From: Bombus terrestris
Lineage: Eukaryota; Arthropoda; Insecta; Hymenoptera; Apidae
NCBI RefSeq assembly: GCF_910591885.1
Contig: NC_063275.1
Span: 1,302,001-1,366,000 of the forward strand
Direction: 5' to 3'
Length of the DNA stretch: 64,000 nt
Made by a program: the position numbers and the translations under genes. This document shows, piece after piece, positions 47,991 through 59,775 of the stretch (within the stretch, counting starts at the first letter, position 1; each line of letters starts with the position of its first letter). A model generated the notes under the pieces. It worked only from the letters and a program-made list of their open reading frames with translations, did not search any database and was not told the DNA's origin.

Positions 47991-50900
47991 CCTTATAACG
48001 CAAAATACTAAATAATATAAAATTTATTAAAATCCTCTGATACATATGTACAACAAATAGGTATCGCAATATTTATGAGCAGCAACGTAAAACGAAGTGA
48101 TAACGGGTATATAGACGTTCCTGAATGTAAAGTTAGTACGGTCTCACCGGCTGACAACGACAAAGGGATCCTTGTGCTGTGGTGTGCCGGACGAGAGAGC
48201 AAGACAAAATGAGAGAAAGAAATGGACAACGTAGAAATGAAGATAGAACGAGACTTTACGTGTGCACGAGGGTGGTCGAGAAAAGAAGAAGCGTCGTTGA
48301 ACAGAGTCCCGGGGCAGTAAATACTTATCAGTGCCGTGCAGAATTCCGACGTGCTGGCTTTCTTTCAGCGAGAAAAGTCCATAAAATAAAAATCGATTCC
48401 GAGAGACTATCCACCGGCAACTCCGCTGAATTCTTCGTCTTTTGTTTCCAGCATCTTTTAAACAATCGTATTATTTCGTCTTAATTCTTTGTACGGTTTT
48501 ACGATTATACGACTTTAGCACGAATTGCAGTTCTGCTCAAAAGTTTACAGCTTGAAATTAATGGATTTCGAAAGATATAAGTAAACAAGTATACCATTTA
48601 TGATATTAATTTGGTTTGATAATTATGATAATAATTGAGATATTGCGCTTGTAATTATAATATTCTCGTTTCTAGGTAAAGGTCAGGGAAAAAATCGTGT
48701 CATCTAAAAACGAAAGGGTGGTAGAAACTTTTGAGCGGCAGTGGTTATCGCACAACCTATATATTTTGATGTGTAAAATTCACTGAAAACTACGATATCA
48801 CGTTTTTCTTGATTTCTTATCGTCTTGTGTTTCTTTCACTGAACGAACAAATGAGTCGTAAACTGGAAAATAACGCGGCTTATGAAAAGATGCTCGAGCA
48901 AGCGAAACCGGGGGTTCATGAAGTGGCGCAACAACGAGGAAACATTAAGGGAGAAGCTTCCGTGAGATCCCACGAAATATGTCGTTATAGGAAGGACGAG
49001 GAAGAGGAGGAAGAGCGCACGCTTTGCATAAAGCATCGTAATGCATTCAGCGTCAGTTCGCGAAGCGTTTCTTCTTAAACCACGTTTAAAAAACGAAAAG
49101 AAAGGGAACGGAGAGGCAGCAGAGGGGCAGGAACAAGACGAAGATAAAGAGCGAAAGAGGACGAGAGAGAAAACGGGGAGGGGGAAATAACGCAGGAAGC
49201 TTTGAAAGTTTCGCTGGAAAAGTTGGCGGAAGTGCGGCGCTGCCACTAAACGACTTTCGTCGTACGTACAGCTTCGAATTTCATTTTGGAACGTTGAATC
49301 TTATTAAGAAGTAAAGTCGTTCTGAAAGTTCTCGAATATCGCGGACGGGCTTTCCCTTATAAATCCGCAGCTCAACACGCTACTTCACGTCGGCTGAAAG
49401 CTGCACCTAGAAAAATCCAATTTGGGGGGGGGGAGGGATGCAGGCGATTACAAACCTTTCGTCAACGAGGAGAATTTTCTGGATTTCGTTGACCCGATCG
49501 TGGCACGCTTTCCGGACGAAAACGTAAATACGTTAGCCTCTACAAATATTTCCACGTTTCCGAATATAAAATATACTTCCAATGAAACTCTTTAGTTTAA
49601 TCTTCATCTTTGATCTTACGTTACATTTTAATTTTGCGTAACAAAATCAACGATTCTGTCATAATTTTGAAGATACAACAAAGATACTGATAGTAGTATA
49701 CACGGCGATGACTTTCGATTAAAAGAACCAACGTTGCTCGATCGTAACTTTCGCATTTATTAACGAAAGTAGTAGTAGGCTACGCGATAAAAATTTCATT
49801 ACGCTGATCGAAGGAATCCTATTATTCGAGAAGAATCGGAAAGAAACGGTAACGAGATCTCGCAAAATGAAGAAAATGAAAAGAAAAAACGAGTAAGGGG
49901 AAGGGAGAGAGTAAAAAAACAGATTTTTATTAACAATAATTCCTTCTTAACAGCCACCGATAAAAGCTTACCTTTACCGGCAACTCGATATCGAATCGAT
50001 CTTAACGAGTTCCTCGGACACTCAGCCGCATAAAAACAGCGCGAGCGTTTAATGAAAGTAATTTAAAGCCATTGAGCAAAGAGATCAGATTTTACCGCGA
50101 GCCGAATAATCGAATCCTAAACTCGGGATTCGTCGAACTGGGACACGCAACGTCGATGAAAGAGGTTAGAGGGTGGATAAAAAGGAATAAAGGGAAAGGA
50201 AAAAGCAGAGAAAACAAAGAAGAAGAAAAGAGCGTGGGGTGAAAAAACGTGGAAAAAGTGGAGTAAAATGAGAAAACAAAGGGGAGATATTCGTGACCCT
50301 TTCCATTGTTTGCGTTTCACGTCATCTGTTTAATCCAACTTGCGGTCTCCCCTAATCTGGATCCGCAACCCCCTTCGGAATAGCCATCTTTAATTACGGC
50401 TACTTAAAGTCACCGTGAAGACACAAGCATCGTCGCACGCGGTTTCACCAGCAACTTCGCAAACAGAGAACGCCAGAGTGGCGTAGCTCTGCCCCTGACG
50501 AGAAGATTAAAGGAGTGACAAGCTAATGCCTAATCAGTCGTAGTTCCGCACGAATCGAAGTTCTCTTGCAACGAAATCGGATCCTATCGCCGCGATTATT
50601 CATGCTTCGTGTTATCGCATTAACCGCTTCGCGTTCCCATGATTACTCGGTGATCGAGCGAGTGAATCTTTGTCTGAGTCGATGGCGTTGAAAATGTTAA
50701 AATCGCTGGTGTAATTCCGTGTAATGGAATAGAGAAAATCCAATAGGTAGATGTTTATCTATGGTGGATCTTCGTGGATCAGCCAATTGGCCGCCAACGT
50801 TCTACGAGTTCGATTAAACGATGTACTTAGGGAAGCGAGCACTCGCCGAGTACAAACGAGCGAGGTGTGAGTTCGTCCTTGAGTCCTAACCAGGCTAAAA

Positions 50901-53900
50901 AAGAGCCGTCGATTACGGCCAGCCATTATTTTCCACGGCGCCCCGCCAACCCTTCTCGGTTTCTGCCGACAAGAGGGAGAACCCTAGAAGCAAGGAAGAG
51001 CAGAGAAAAGTGGAGGAAAAAAGAAAAGAAAGACAAGGCTTCTTCGTATTTTTAACCAACCCTTAACGAGCGGCTGGCTTACTTATTATTGGCTCTCGAG
51101 GCTCCTTCTCGCGTATATATATATATATATATTATACGTTGGGACGAGGAGCAGCAAGACACAAGTCTTATCTCTTTCCACCATCTTTTTATCTTTTTCC
51201 GCGCGCACTGCTCCTTTCTATCTTTCTCCATGAAAAGTATACGCGCTGCTATCTGGCCGTGGTTCTCCTCGCCGTGGCTTCCCACCCCCAGCCACGCCCC
51301 CCTATCCCGTTCGATGATGGAAATTCAAGCGTAATTTATTTGCAATTTTATCGCAGCCGCGCTCTTCGCGACTCGAGTTCAATTTTCTGTGCGTTATCCG
51401 CTACCGGAACGATGAATCTTTCGTGGAAAACTCGTTAGTCCGCGCTCGGCCCTAGCATAGAGAACATTACGAGAACGCCTTTTAATATCGAGCAATGTCC
51501 GTTGGAAGGGATCGCGATCTATTATATACATCCATACACGCGCAACAAAGCGAGAGGAAGGAAAAGAGAAGACATCGAGGTACGTCGTAAAATTGTAACG
51601 TTTTCATGGCGCGTGTACCAGTGTGCCAGTTCGCGTACGATCAAGCTCGAGAAAGCTGTATCAGTTTCGCTAATTCTATTTCGTTCGTTTTCTTTCCCAT
51701 CCTCGTCCTTGCTTTCCCTCTTCTTTCTTTTCTAAACATTCGTATCTTTTCTTTTCTTTCCAAGCTTTCTCTTTTTTTCTCTTTGTCGGCTAACGAGCAA
51801 AGCTAGCGAAAATAATGAAACTACGTAATGGTTCTACGGTAATTTCCGTGGCTGGAGCGGCGAGAAATATTTTTCCACGTACAAACCGGAGCTGTGGAAA
51901 GGGTGAGCGGCGTTTATGGGGCTGGCTATAGCAGTAAAGCGCACGATTTGATGGGAGCCAATACATTTGAGCTTATCACCTTATCGCCAATGGGTATACC
52001 CAGCTAGTAGCATCCCACTGCAGGGGGTTGGCCGCCATAAAATATAGAATGAACCCCCTGTCAGGTCGGGTTCTACCCCTACCACCCCTGCACGCAGACA
52101 ACCAACCCTGGACATCTCCCTCCGTTCCTCGACTCTCGTCCCATTCCCGTCACCCGCACGTCTGACACACATACACAACCCCTATAGCCTGCCGGAACAC
52201 GCGCAAATACCAGCGGCCACGCTCGTCAATCGATCTCGATGATACGCCCACGCATCTACATTTATGTACAAATAGTTTTTCATGCATAAATTTAAACGCG
52301 CAACGACTCGACGCGACGTGCTCGCGTAATCAAACTAAATTTAAAGGCGCGCGCAATGGCCCGCTGTCGTTTACTAAACGAACAAACTGTCGTATTCGCG
52401 GAAATATTCGAGAAAATACACGTTTACGCAGCCTGTTCAGCCGACACGAAGAACGGCTTCGTAATGTTTTATGTTTTAATCGAATCAATTTTCATTCAGA
52501 TAGTCGCATTCGCGACTTGTTTCGCGTTCGTACGCTTAAACGTTTTTAACTTTCCATCTTTGCTTCCACCACGGACGATCTAAATTCGATCCTCGCTCAG
52601 CTTTTATCAACTTTTATCAAAGTCATTTGCCCTTCGCTTTATTTAATTCCTATCCGCCTTTCATTTCTCTCTTTCGACTTTCATTCACCTCGCAGGAATC
52701 TTTATCCGGTTGTCCCTCGTTGTTCTGTCATTCCTCTTCACCTGACTTTCTTTAACCTTCGTTTACACCTCATTTATCCCCCTAACTTCAATTTATCCTT
52801 CATCAGGCCTATTAACCGAGCAAAAGAACGATATTTGTAAAAGTATAACGGTGATTCTACAAAGAACGACGCGAGGTACAATTGCAAACACCAATATACA
52901 TCGGTTTTGCGTACTGTATTTGTACACATCCTCGCGTCTACGTACATGTACAGCATCCCTGTCGAACCCCATTCAGTCATACGTTCACATTGACCCCATA
53001 GATAGACGGGTGTGACGAGGCATTTAACACGCAGTCCAGCAGATGGCCAGAGGCGTAGAGGGTGGGCACCCCGTGGCAATTCGCAATCGGCCACAAATAT
53101 AAATATTTAACGTGGTTATACGGGGCGCGAATAAAATTCGCTTAATTTATTACTTGTCGGCTGGCAAATTGTAAAACGCTGATTGCTCGCCTCTCCCTTT
53201 CGCGTCGCCGTTTTCTCTGCTCGTTCTCTCTCCTTCTGACTAGTCGACGGAAAGAAAAAGGGAGAAGGGTGAGCCGAGAGAAAGCTCGTAATCTCGAGGG
53301 GCAAGTTTCGTCGAGTACTCGCTAGGAACGGGTAAAAAGGCGCCTTTAGCCCAGAAGAATGAAGAATTGCATTAGCCTGGATTAAATCAAGAAAAAACGT
53401 TGAGTTGCGAGAGGCTCGGCAAGGGGTAGGTTATCGCGAGCCGCAAAAAACTCCTCCTTAGCGCAAACGCCCTTTTTCCTAAAACGACCATGGGGGAAAG
53501 CAGCTCGACGAGAAAATGCTGCCAACCTTCCTCTCACCAAATCCGTCAGCAAGCTTTTACGCTGTCGCGTGAATTTCGTTGAAACCGTTTCGCGGAGCCG
53601 CGTGGCCGCCAAACAGAAACACGTTGGATTTCACAGTGTACGCGCGCCAATTTCCACGAATCCATCTGCAATTCAAAATATCCGAGCGCTGATAAAGCCG
53701 GAAAAATGGAAGTGCGTGTGTTTAAGTTTGCCTACGATCGCATCGCGGCCAAACATTTCATTTTTGTCGGCTACTCTCGATACATCCATCGACGACGTCA
53801 ACGAATGATCCCCCTAAATCCTTCATTTTTAACCCTTTTCTTGCGCGTCAACCGAATATTCGTGGCAATCTTCGCGCGGATAATACAGAAAGGGTTACCA

Positions 53901-54489
53901 TGTGATAAAAGGGACAAAGTCCATAAAGACCAACTCTTTGTTGAACCTTGCAGTTTGAAGATTTCAGCACGAATTCCAATCCTCGAAGCTTTCAGCAGCG
54001 CCAAAACGCGCAACGCGCTAGTGTTTGCGCCTCTCTCGCGTTTCTCTCAAGCCTTTCCGGTTTCCCTCGAATTCGAGAACATGGGCAAACGAGACAGTCC
54101 ATTGTCCGTGAAATTCGAACCTGACATTCAAGATAGGCAGTCAAGGCTTTTCTCGATGACTGTATACGAAAGTATACATAGAAGAAAGCAAGCAAAGAAA
54201 GGGAAGAGAAGCAGGTTAGAAGCTGAAAGTGGTCGATTGACAGGGCATCGAGTCGCTCCGGTGTTTACATGCCCCTGGGGCCAGGCAAGGTATCATGGCC
54301 TGAAAGCCACCCCCGCCCTAGTAACGCTGCCCATCCCATAGGCTGCATATTGGAAAAAATAACACACCCTCTGCCGTGCTTCTTTCTTGCCTCTGATATC
54401 CAGTTTCGCGACAAGTCTGCAAGATATTGTTTTAAAGCGGAAATCTGTCCCTAGCGGGCTGTAAATCGAGACAAGCTCGTTCGTGAACC
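47991..54489. other. Non-coding stretch rich in polypurine and polypyrimidine runs
   Basis: No gene recognised in 6.5 kb. Purine runs lie at about 49088-49190 and 50157-50290, pyrimidine runs at about 51670-51785 and 52600-52770. A G10 run is at 49424-49433, a TA run at about 51115-51131, and a tandem 10-mer (CTTTTATCAA twice) near 52600-52620. A GC-rich patch at 51.97-52.17 kb has palindromes, listed separately. The 211-codon plus frame at 53706-54341 has no recognisable domain. Confidence 0.5.
51991..52060. repeat. Palindromes in a GC-rich patch
   Basis: TGGGTATACCCA (51991-52002) is a perfect 12-bp palindrome. Twenty bases on, CAGGGGGTT (52021-52029) pairs with AACCCCCTG (52052-52060) across a 22-base loop. 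Both lie in a C-rich island inside AT-rich DNA. Possible roles are a structured RNA or binding sites; nothing identifies which. Confidence 0.6.
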
Positions 54490-54590
54490 GTTCAACCCGC
54501 TGGCTCCACTTTCTCCTTCGTACTCGGTAACCGAAGGAAAAGTGAAAAAAAGATCGTGATACCGAGTTTATGGTAAGTGGCGGGTTGAAC
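54490..54590. repeat. Nested inverted repeat (101 bp)
   Basis: GTTCAACCCGC (54490-54500) is the exact inverse of GCGGGTTGAAC (54580-54590). Inside, CACTTTCTCCTTCG (54507-54520) pairs with CGAAGGAAAAGTG (54532-54544) with one bulge and an 11-base loop. About 35 unpaired bases lie on the 3' side. The fold is reminiscent of a cruciform or a structured RNA; no family recognised. Confidence 0.75.
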
Positions 54591-54716
54591 TTTTCCAACG
54601 TCCGTGGAAATTTATTTTAAAAAGTTAAAAATAGTGTGTCAGGAAGGAGAATGTGAAGCAATACTATTGGATTTTCAACTAAGTGATGTAAGAAAGCAAC
54701 TAAGAAGGCAACTAAG

Positions 54717-55228
54717 AAGATGTACTGGCTAACTCTAAACTCTAAACTCTAAACTCAGTATAGAAAATAAGCTAATAATCTACAAAACGATAATAAAACC
54801 AATTTGCACGTACGGAATACCACTATGGGGGACAGCAGCAATGAGCCACATAAATAAACTAGAGTCGGTACAATCGAAAATACTGAAAACAATAGCGAAG
54901 GCCCGATGGTATGTCAGAAAGAAGGATAGACGCAAAGACTTAAAAATACCAACGGTCGAAGAAGAAATCGGCTGGTACGCAGAAAAATACAAGGAAAGAA
55001 CAGCAACAAGCCAGTTAGCTGCTGAAGCGAGCAAGACTCTCATAAAAAGAATACTAAAGAGAAAACAGCCCACTGACCTGACTAAAGAAATAAAATAGTC
55101 AAACTCGAAGATGGTATCCGGCTGGGAATAGCCATCCACATGTTATTTAGCAATTAAACTAGAAAAATTTACCAAATGTCCAGCTGGACAAATTGTAAAG
55201 TACAAATTAAATAATAAAAAGAAAACTT
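54717..55228 (+). pseudogene. Jockey-like LINE 3' end (5'-truncated copy)
   Basis: An ORF fragment ends at the stop 55096-55098 and includes SIENKLIIYK, IKPICTYGIPLWGT and then SKILKTIAKARWYV and RDLKIPTVEEEI-type blocks, the usual C-terminus of a Jockey-type reverse transcriptase ORF. The stretch KMYWL from 54717 is in a different frame; the shift is explained by one extra copy of a 7-bp unit (CTAAACT-type, 54731-54757). After the stop follow about 130 bases of untranslated tail with the 14-bp palindrome TGTCCAGCTGGACA (55177-55190) and an AAATAATAAAAAGAAAA end. Nearly all of the element is missing, as in typical 5'-truncated LINE insertions. It diverges from the 47.5-kb fragment. Confidence 0.9.
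54731..54757. repeat. Heptanucleotide tandem repeat inside the LINE fragment
   Basis: About three and a half copies of a 7-bp unit (AACTCTA phase) lie within coding sequence of the Jockey-like fragment. One extra unit accounts for the frameshift between the two sides. Confidence 0.85.
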
Positions 55229-58200
55229 GATCGATCGACTTCAAGAAAATATATTCGATGAATTTTCAATATCGATCTATTCAGAAATAAAGCTTCGTGT
55301 GAGACAATATTGTCCTACATTTTGAATTTATTTTATCACGTAGATATACCTCGTCTCGAGTTGCTTCAGCCACCACCGTCCACCACAGTTCGTAAACACC
55401 CTGTTTATTCTACGATATAACGTGCAAGTATCCAAATATTTACGAACAATGCTATACGTTCGATATAAAATGAAAAAGACTACACGAATTGTCGAACCGA
55501 TCGAATAAGAAACATAGAGATAAAATCCCATGTGGGATAGGTGCCCATTGTTCCAAAATCGGTATAACCATTTTCATAATTTGCATCCGCGTACGATATA
55601 CGAGAATTCTACCACAAAATTAATTTGGTTCGGTGTCCAGGGCGAATCGCCACTCGATTCATTTTACTTTAATCTACTGATGCATGGTTTTAATGCATCC
55701 GGCTGTTCCCAAACGTGCCGTGGAAGTTCGTTCGCGTATATTGTTGCTCGTAGCCTCCTGAACGTTGCGGCTTTTGTCAAAATGACCGGCGCCGGATCCC
55801 ATCTTGGCCAGTACGCGCACAGACATCGTCGCGTTTCAATCCGCCTGGGAATCCCCCCAGTTGCCTTGTGAACTCGCATTTACGCCGGTGTCGGCGTGCC
55901 ACGTACGTCAAACGTCTCTCGTATTCCTGAAAACCTGGGGGAAATCTTCCGCGTCGCAGGACATGCGAGTCCCATTTATCTTTCCGCGAACTCGTTCCTA
56001 TCCGCCGACGATTATTTCGTAGGTAAATCGACCTCGTTCCGGTCACCGTCATCGACCATGTCCATTTCAAAGCGGCGATCCTTTAAACCAACTATAGTTA
56101 CTCATGAAAATGTTGCGACGTTTTTCAGAACTTTGTACGAATGTACAGTGGCGGATAAAAGGAAGTTTAAAAACGCTACGCTAGAAATCTTAGCAATTTT
56201 TCTACTGAAAACGTTTTACCTTATTCATAAAGTTTGTATCTATTTATTGTGCTTGTTAAATATAAATCCATTTGGTGAAATTATATTGTCGTTTTACTCG
56301 CCTTCTTTTAGAAACTCTTTCGCGTTCGTCACTGTATTGCGTGTATCGTAGGAAACATTTTGAAGGATGAGACCGATTATCGTGATTATATTGAGCCAAG
56401 TTTAAAATGAATTGCATTGATAAACCTCGATGTTTGTTATAAATTCTAGAATTTCATGAAATTTAAAGAAACAAAAGTATTTACAACATTGCGATACATC
56501 ATGTTTTTTTTCATTGTAATATTTTCTTGTCGCCCATTTGTGTAGCGAGTCTGACGAAAAAACACATAAGTTACCTCATTTACATATTTCAATAATGCTA
56601 TTGTCTCAGTCAGTAATGTCGTTGTCGTTTAATCGAATTAAAATAAGAAACTAAAGTTTCTTAAATCCATAGAATAATATTAAAAATAGTAACAGAGAAG
56701 GGAAAAAGCACGAAATCTACTTTAATTTCAATAAAACTAAGAATCATCTGGAGAAAATTTTAACTATAAAAAAATATTCTTGCACCGTAAGAAGCCGCGT
56801 TCCCCTCGACGAGAGAAACAGCCAGCTGAGAGAAGGGAAAGCCGATATTCGAGTCAACCTTCTCGACGAATTGCTCTTTTATTTCGCCATAATAGAGAAT
56901 CAAGGAGCTCGTCGATTATCCATTATTCTCAGGGGAGCCCGACCTTTGTCCCGTGAGGAACAAAGTGACTTTAAAAACTTCCGTGTCTCATTCGCGACTT
57001 CGTAATGTCTCCCCGGGAAGAGAATCTTCATAGAAGAAGCGGAGAAGACGGCGAGAATGGAGTGGATGCAATTCTTTACGCTTCATTTTTACGGGAAGAA
57101 AATTTAAAAAATTCCCTCGTTAATCCCAGGCGGCTCTCCAGGCAAGGGTAATTTCTACCGTTCAATTAACAATCTTAATAATCTTTCCTCTGCGAGGAAA
57201 AGAAGTACCTGTACGCGAGTACACCGTTTCCCTTGGTAATGCAAATCGTGAAACAGTTTTCCATACGAGGTCGAGGGCGAAAAAAAAGAAGACAAAAAAG
57301 AAAGAAGGGGAAAAGAAATAAGGAAAGGAAACAGAATCTGGAGGAGACGTTGGCATCGTTTCGAGGTTTTTTTCACAGGCTGCTGCGAAAAGTTATTGGG
57401 CTAGGACCGTAAAGAACTCTCCATTTATTATTATTGCGTATAGAAACGGGGAACGAGGCTGCAACTCTGTGTACACGTGGAGAAGTCAGGGAGAGAGAAA
57501 AGAGGAAAGACCGTACCGGAGGGGAAAAAAAAGGAAGTAAAAGATGGCAGGTATTTCTCGAGGTTTATAACGAAGCTTTGTTTTGCGAGCGCCTTTAATG
57601 GCTCGCCTAGCCCACTGAAAAGTCACGCTGCCGCTCGTGACTCCGCATCTTTCCATCTTTTCCTTCCTCCGACAGCTTCTCCCCTTCTCCTTCCCTCTGT
57701 GTTCCTTGTTTTCGCTGCTAGAGCGCGCACGCGTGCCTTTCCACCAGCCTCGCATTATTTTCCATTTCCTTTCATCCCTCTGATCGTTCGTTCGCTAGGG
57801 TGAAAGACGATAGAAAAGGAGGTGACTAGCCGCGTGTTTTCTCTCCTTTTCTTTCCTCCTTTCTCCATTGCTTTCGTTTGCATGCCATGTTCCAAGTCCG
57901 ACCTCTGGATTTCCCTGCTGCCGCGCATTTTCCGCTGTCTGTCGAGGAAAAATAAGGGCACCGAGATAGGGCTGCGGCCGAATCGAATTCACCAGGCCTG
58001 ACGAACCGTGAACCTCGGCTCCCTTGCAACGAGGATCGAACGCACACCGCACGAGATAGGCCTGAGATAATTGAAATTCTAGAGACTATCTGTCGGCGCT
58101 GGAATTTCGACAACGTCCAACTATGGAGAAGCCTATTCATCGTGGAAATGAACGAGAATATACGTATTTTGTACTTCGAAGAACGTATACCAACGTGTGA

Positions 58201-59618
58201 TCAAATTTTACCGATATTCTTGCTCACAATCTTTTCCACGCAGTTTCTTTTTCACCAAACTTTCGATTATTTTCAGTTTTTCTATTCGCCTAGCTTATAA
58301 TTTATTTACAGTTTAATGTACAGTTTAAAAGCGTTTATTGCTGATAGAATTTGTATTATTTCTGATACACGTTCAGAACACGTAATGTGCTTTGTACAAC
58401 CTATAAGAAAAATCTGTTTCAGAATTTCGTGAACGTATTCTTTTGCAGCTGTACGTCGTACTAGACCCAAGTTTCTAGTTTGTATTGCGTAATATAAATT
58501 CCATTTCCTCCGCTTCCATTGTAGAAAATATACTCTCTGTGATAAAAATTTAGTCTGGCGAAGAAGGTTCGTTTAAAAAATACCTTGTCGAATATGAGAC
58601 AATTAGGAACGTGGCCGGCGATAAATAAAAACGATATAATTAACGATTGATCGACAACAACTCCTGCTAACTCATTAAATCATTCTCACGTCCAAAATCG
58701 TCCAAACTTTCCCCGTATACTTCACCCTCGACCATCTTACCATCAACATCTCGAGACACCCCATAATAACCTCACCACGCTCCTTTCAATTAAGACAAAC
58801 TTGCAACCATCATAATCGTCGAAATCTCTGCTCGTCGCTTTTAATTCTGTCAAACGAACGCGTCACCCTAAGCTCATCCCTATTCGAGCCCACTCTTCGC
58901 CCCGAGGATTAAGGCACCAAGGGAACTCGTAAATTCAGTGGAAATCAAATCCACGACATCGTGACGAGCACCGAAACGAAATGACCCCTAAAAAAGTTTC
59001 AGGAGTAAAAACGTTCTGGTTAGAAGTTCCAACCAGTCCGATCACGTACGCTCATCTTGCTCGTAAAACAAGTCCCTGTTGCCGCCTTCGGCTTCCTACA
59101 AGCCAAGCAAACGTAGATATAGCTGCCTGCCTGGTACCACAACGACGAAACGTATACGTAAAAGTGGCATACACTTGGCAACTTTAAGCGACAGGATACT
59201 TTGATCGACCTTTCTTAATGATATGTGAATTTTTCCAAAGCGAATGGAAGATTAATAGCAAATTAATAATTAGGATACGTAATTAATACGTTTTCTATAT
59301 ACAGCTATCGGTCTATAAATCGAAAGTGTATATACTTATCAAAAAACATGCGATAATTTATTATTGTATCTTTACGATTTATTATATTTATTATTTATTA
59401 TTATATTTATTATTAAGCTGCAGATGCTTATGCATTTGTGGGAAATTTAAAGGTATAAACATACCACAGAATACGCATAAAATAAAAATATATGTAACAT
59501 ACGCAAAGTATAGTACGTTCGAGTAGTTAGAACAAAGTACGTACATTTCATTCTTTTAGTCGTATTCATAAAATTATTAGAAATTTACTGTTATTGATCT
59601 ATTATTGAAATTCATATG
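55229..59618. other. Non-coding stretch with polypurine and polypyrimidine runs
   Basis: No gene recognised. Purine runs lie at about 57270-57340 and 57478-57545, followed by pyrimidine-rich sequence at about 57650-57880. The overlap of open frames on both strands (for example 57477-57803 plus and 57486-57755 minus) follows from this strand asymmetry. The part at 59340-59415 is an ATTATT-rich simple stretch. Confidence 0.5.
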
Positions 59619-59775
59619 TATTAGGTTGTATAAGTGTCTTTCTTTCGCAAACAGTGCACTTTCATACAAACATGAAACCAAGTCTACGTAATTCGATAAA
59701 ATAATATAAAACAAAAAAACGTTGTACGTCTATTATTCCCTCATAAAACGAAAGAAACTTTTCGGACAACCTATA
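59619..59775. mobile_element. Mariner-like MITE, TTAGGTTGTCCG family (copy 4, internally deleted)
   Basis: TA-flanked, about 153 bp, in the opposite orientation to the other three copies. The well-kept end is on the right (AAACTTTTCGGACAACCTA), and the left end TTAGGTTGTATAAGTGTC has lost part of the repeat. Compared with the copy at 38750 it lacks about 55 bases in the middle. Confidence 0.88.

Noticed and set aside
53706..54341. 211-codon plus-strand open frame
   Set aside because: No recognisable domain; opposite frames are also open in this GC-richer part.
54665..54715. TTTTCAACTAAGTGATGTAAG, resembling the foldback MITE arm
   Set aside because: Only about 15 bases match and no second arm is found; the following CAACTAAGAAGG repeats are local duplications.
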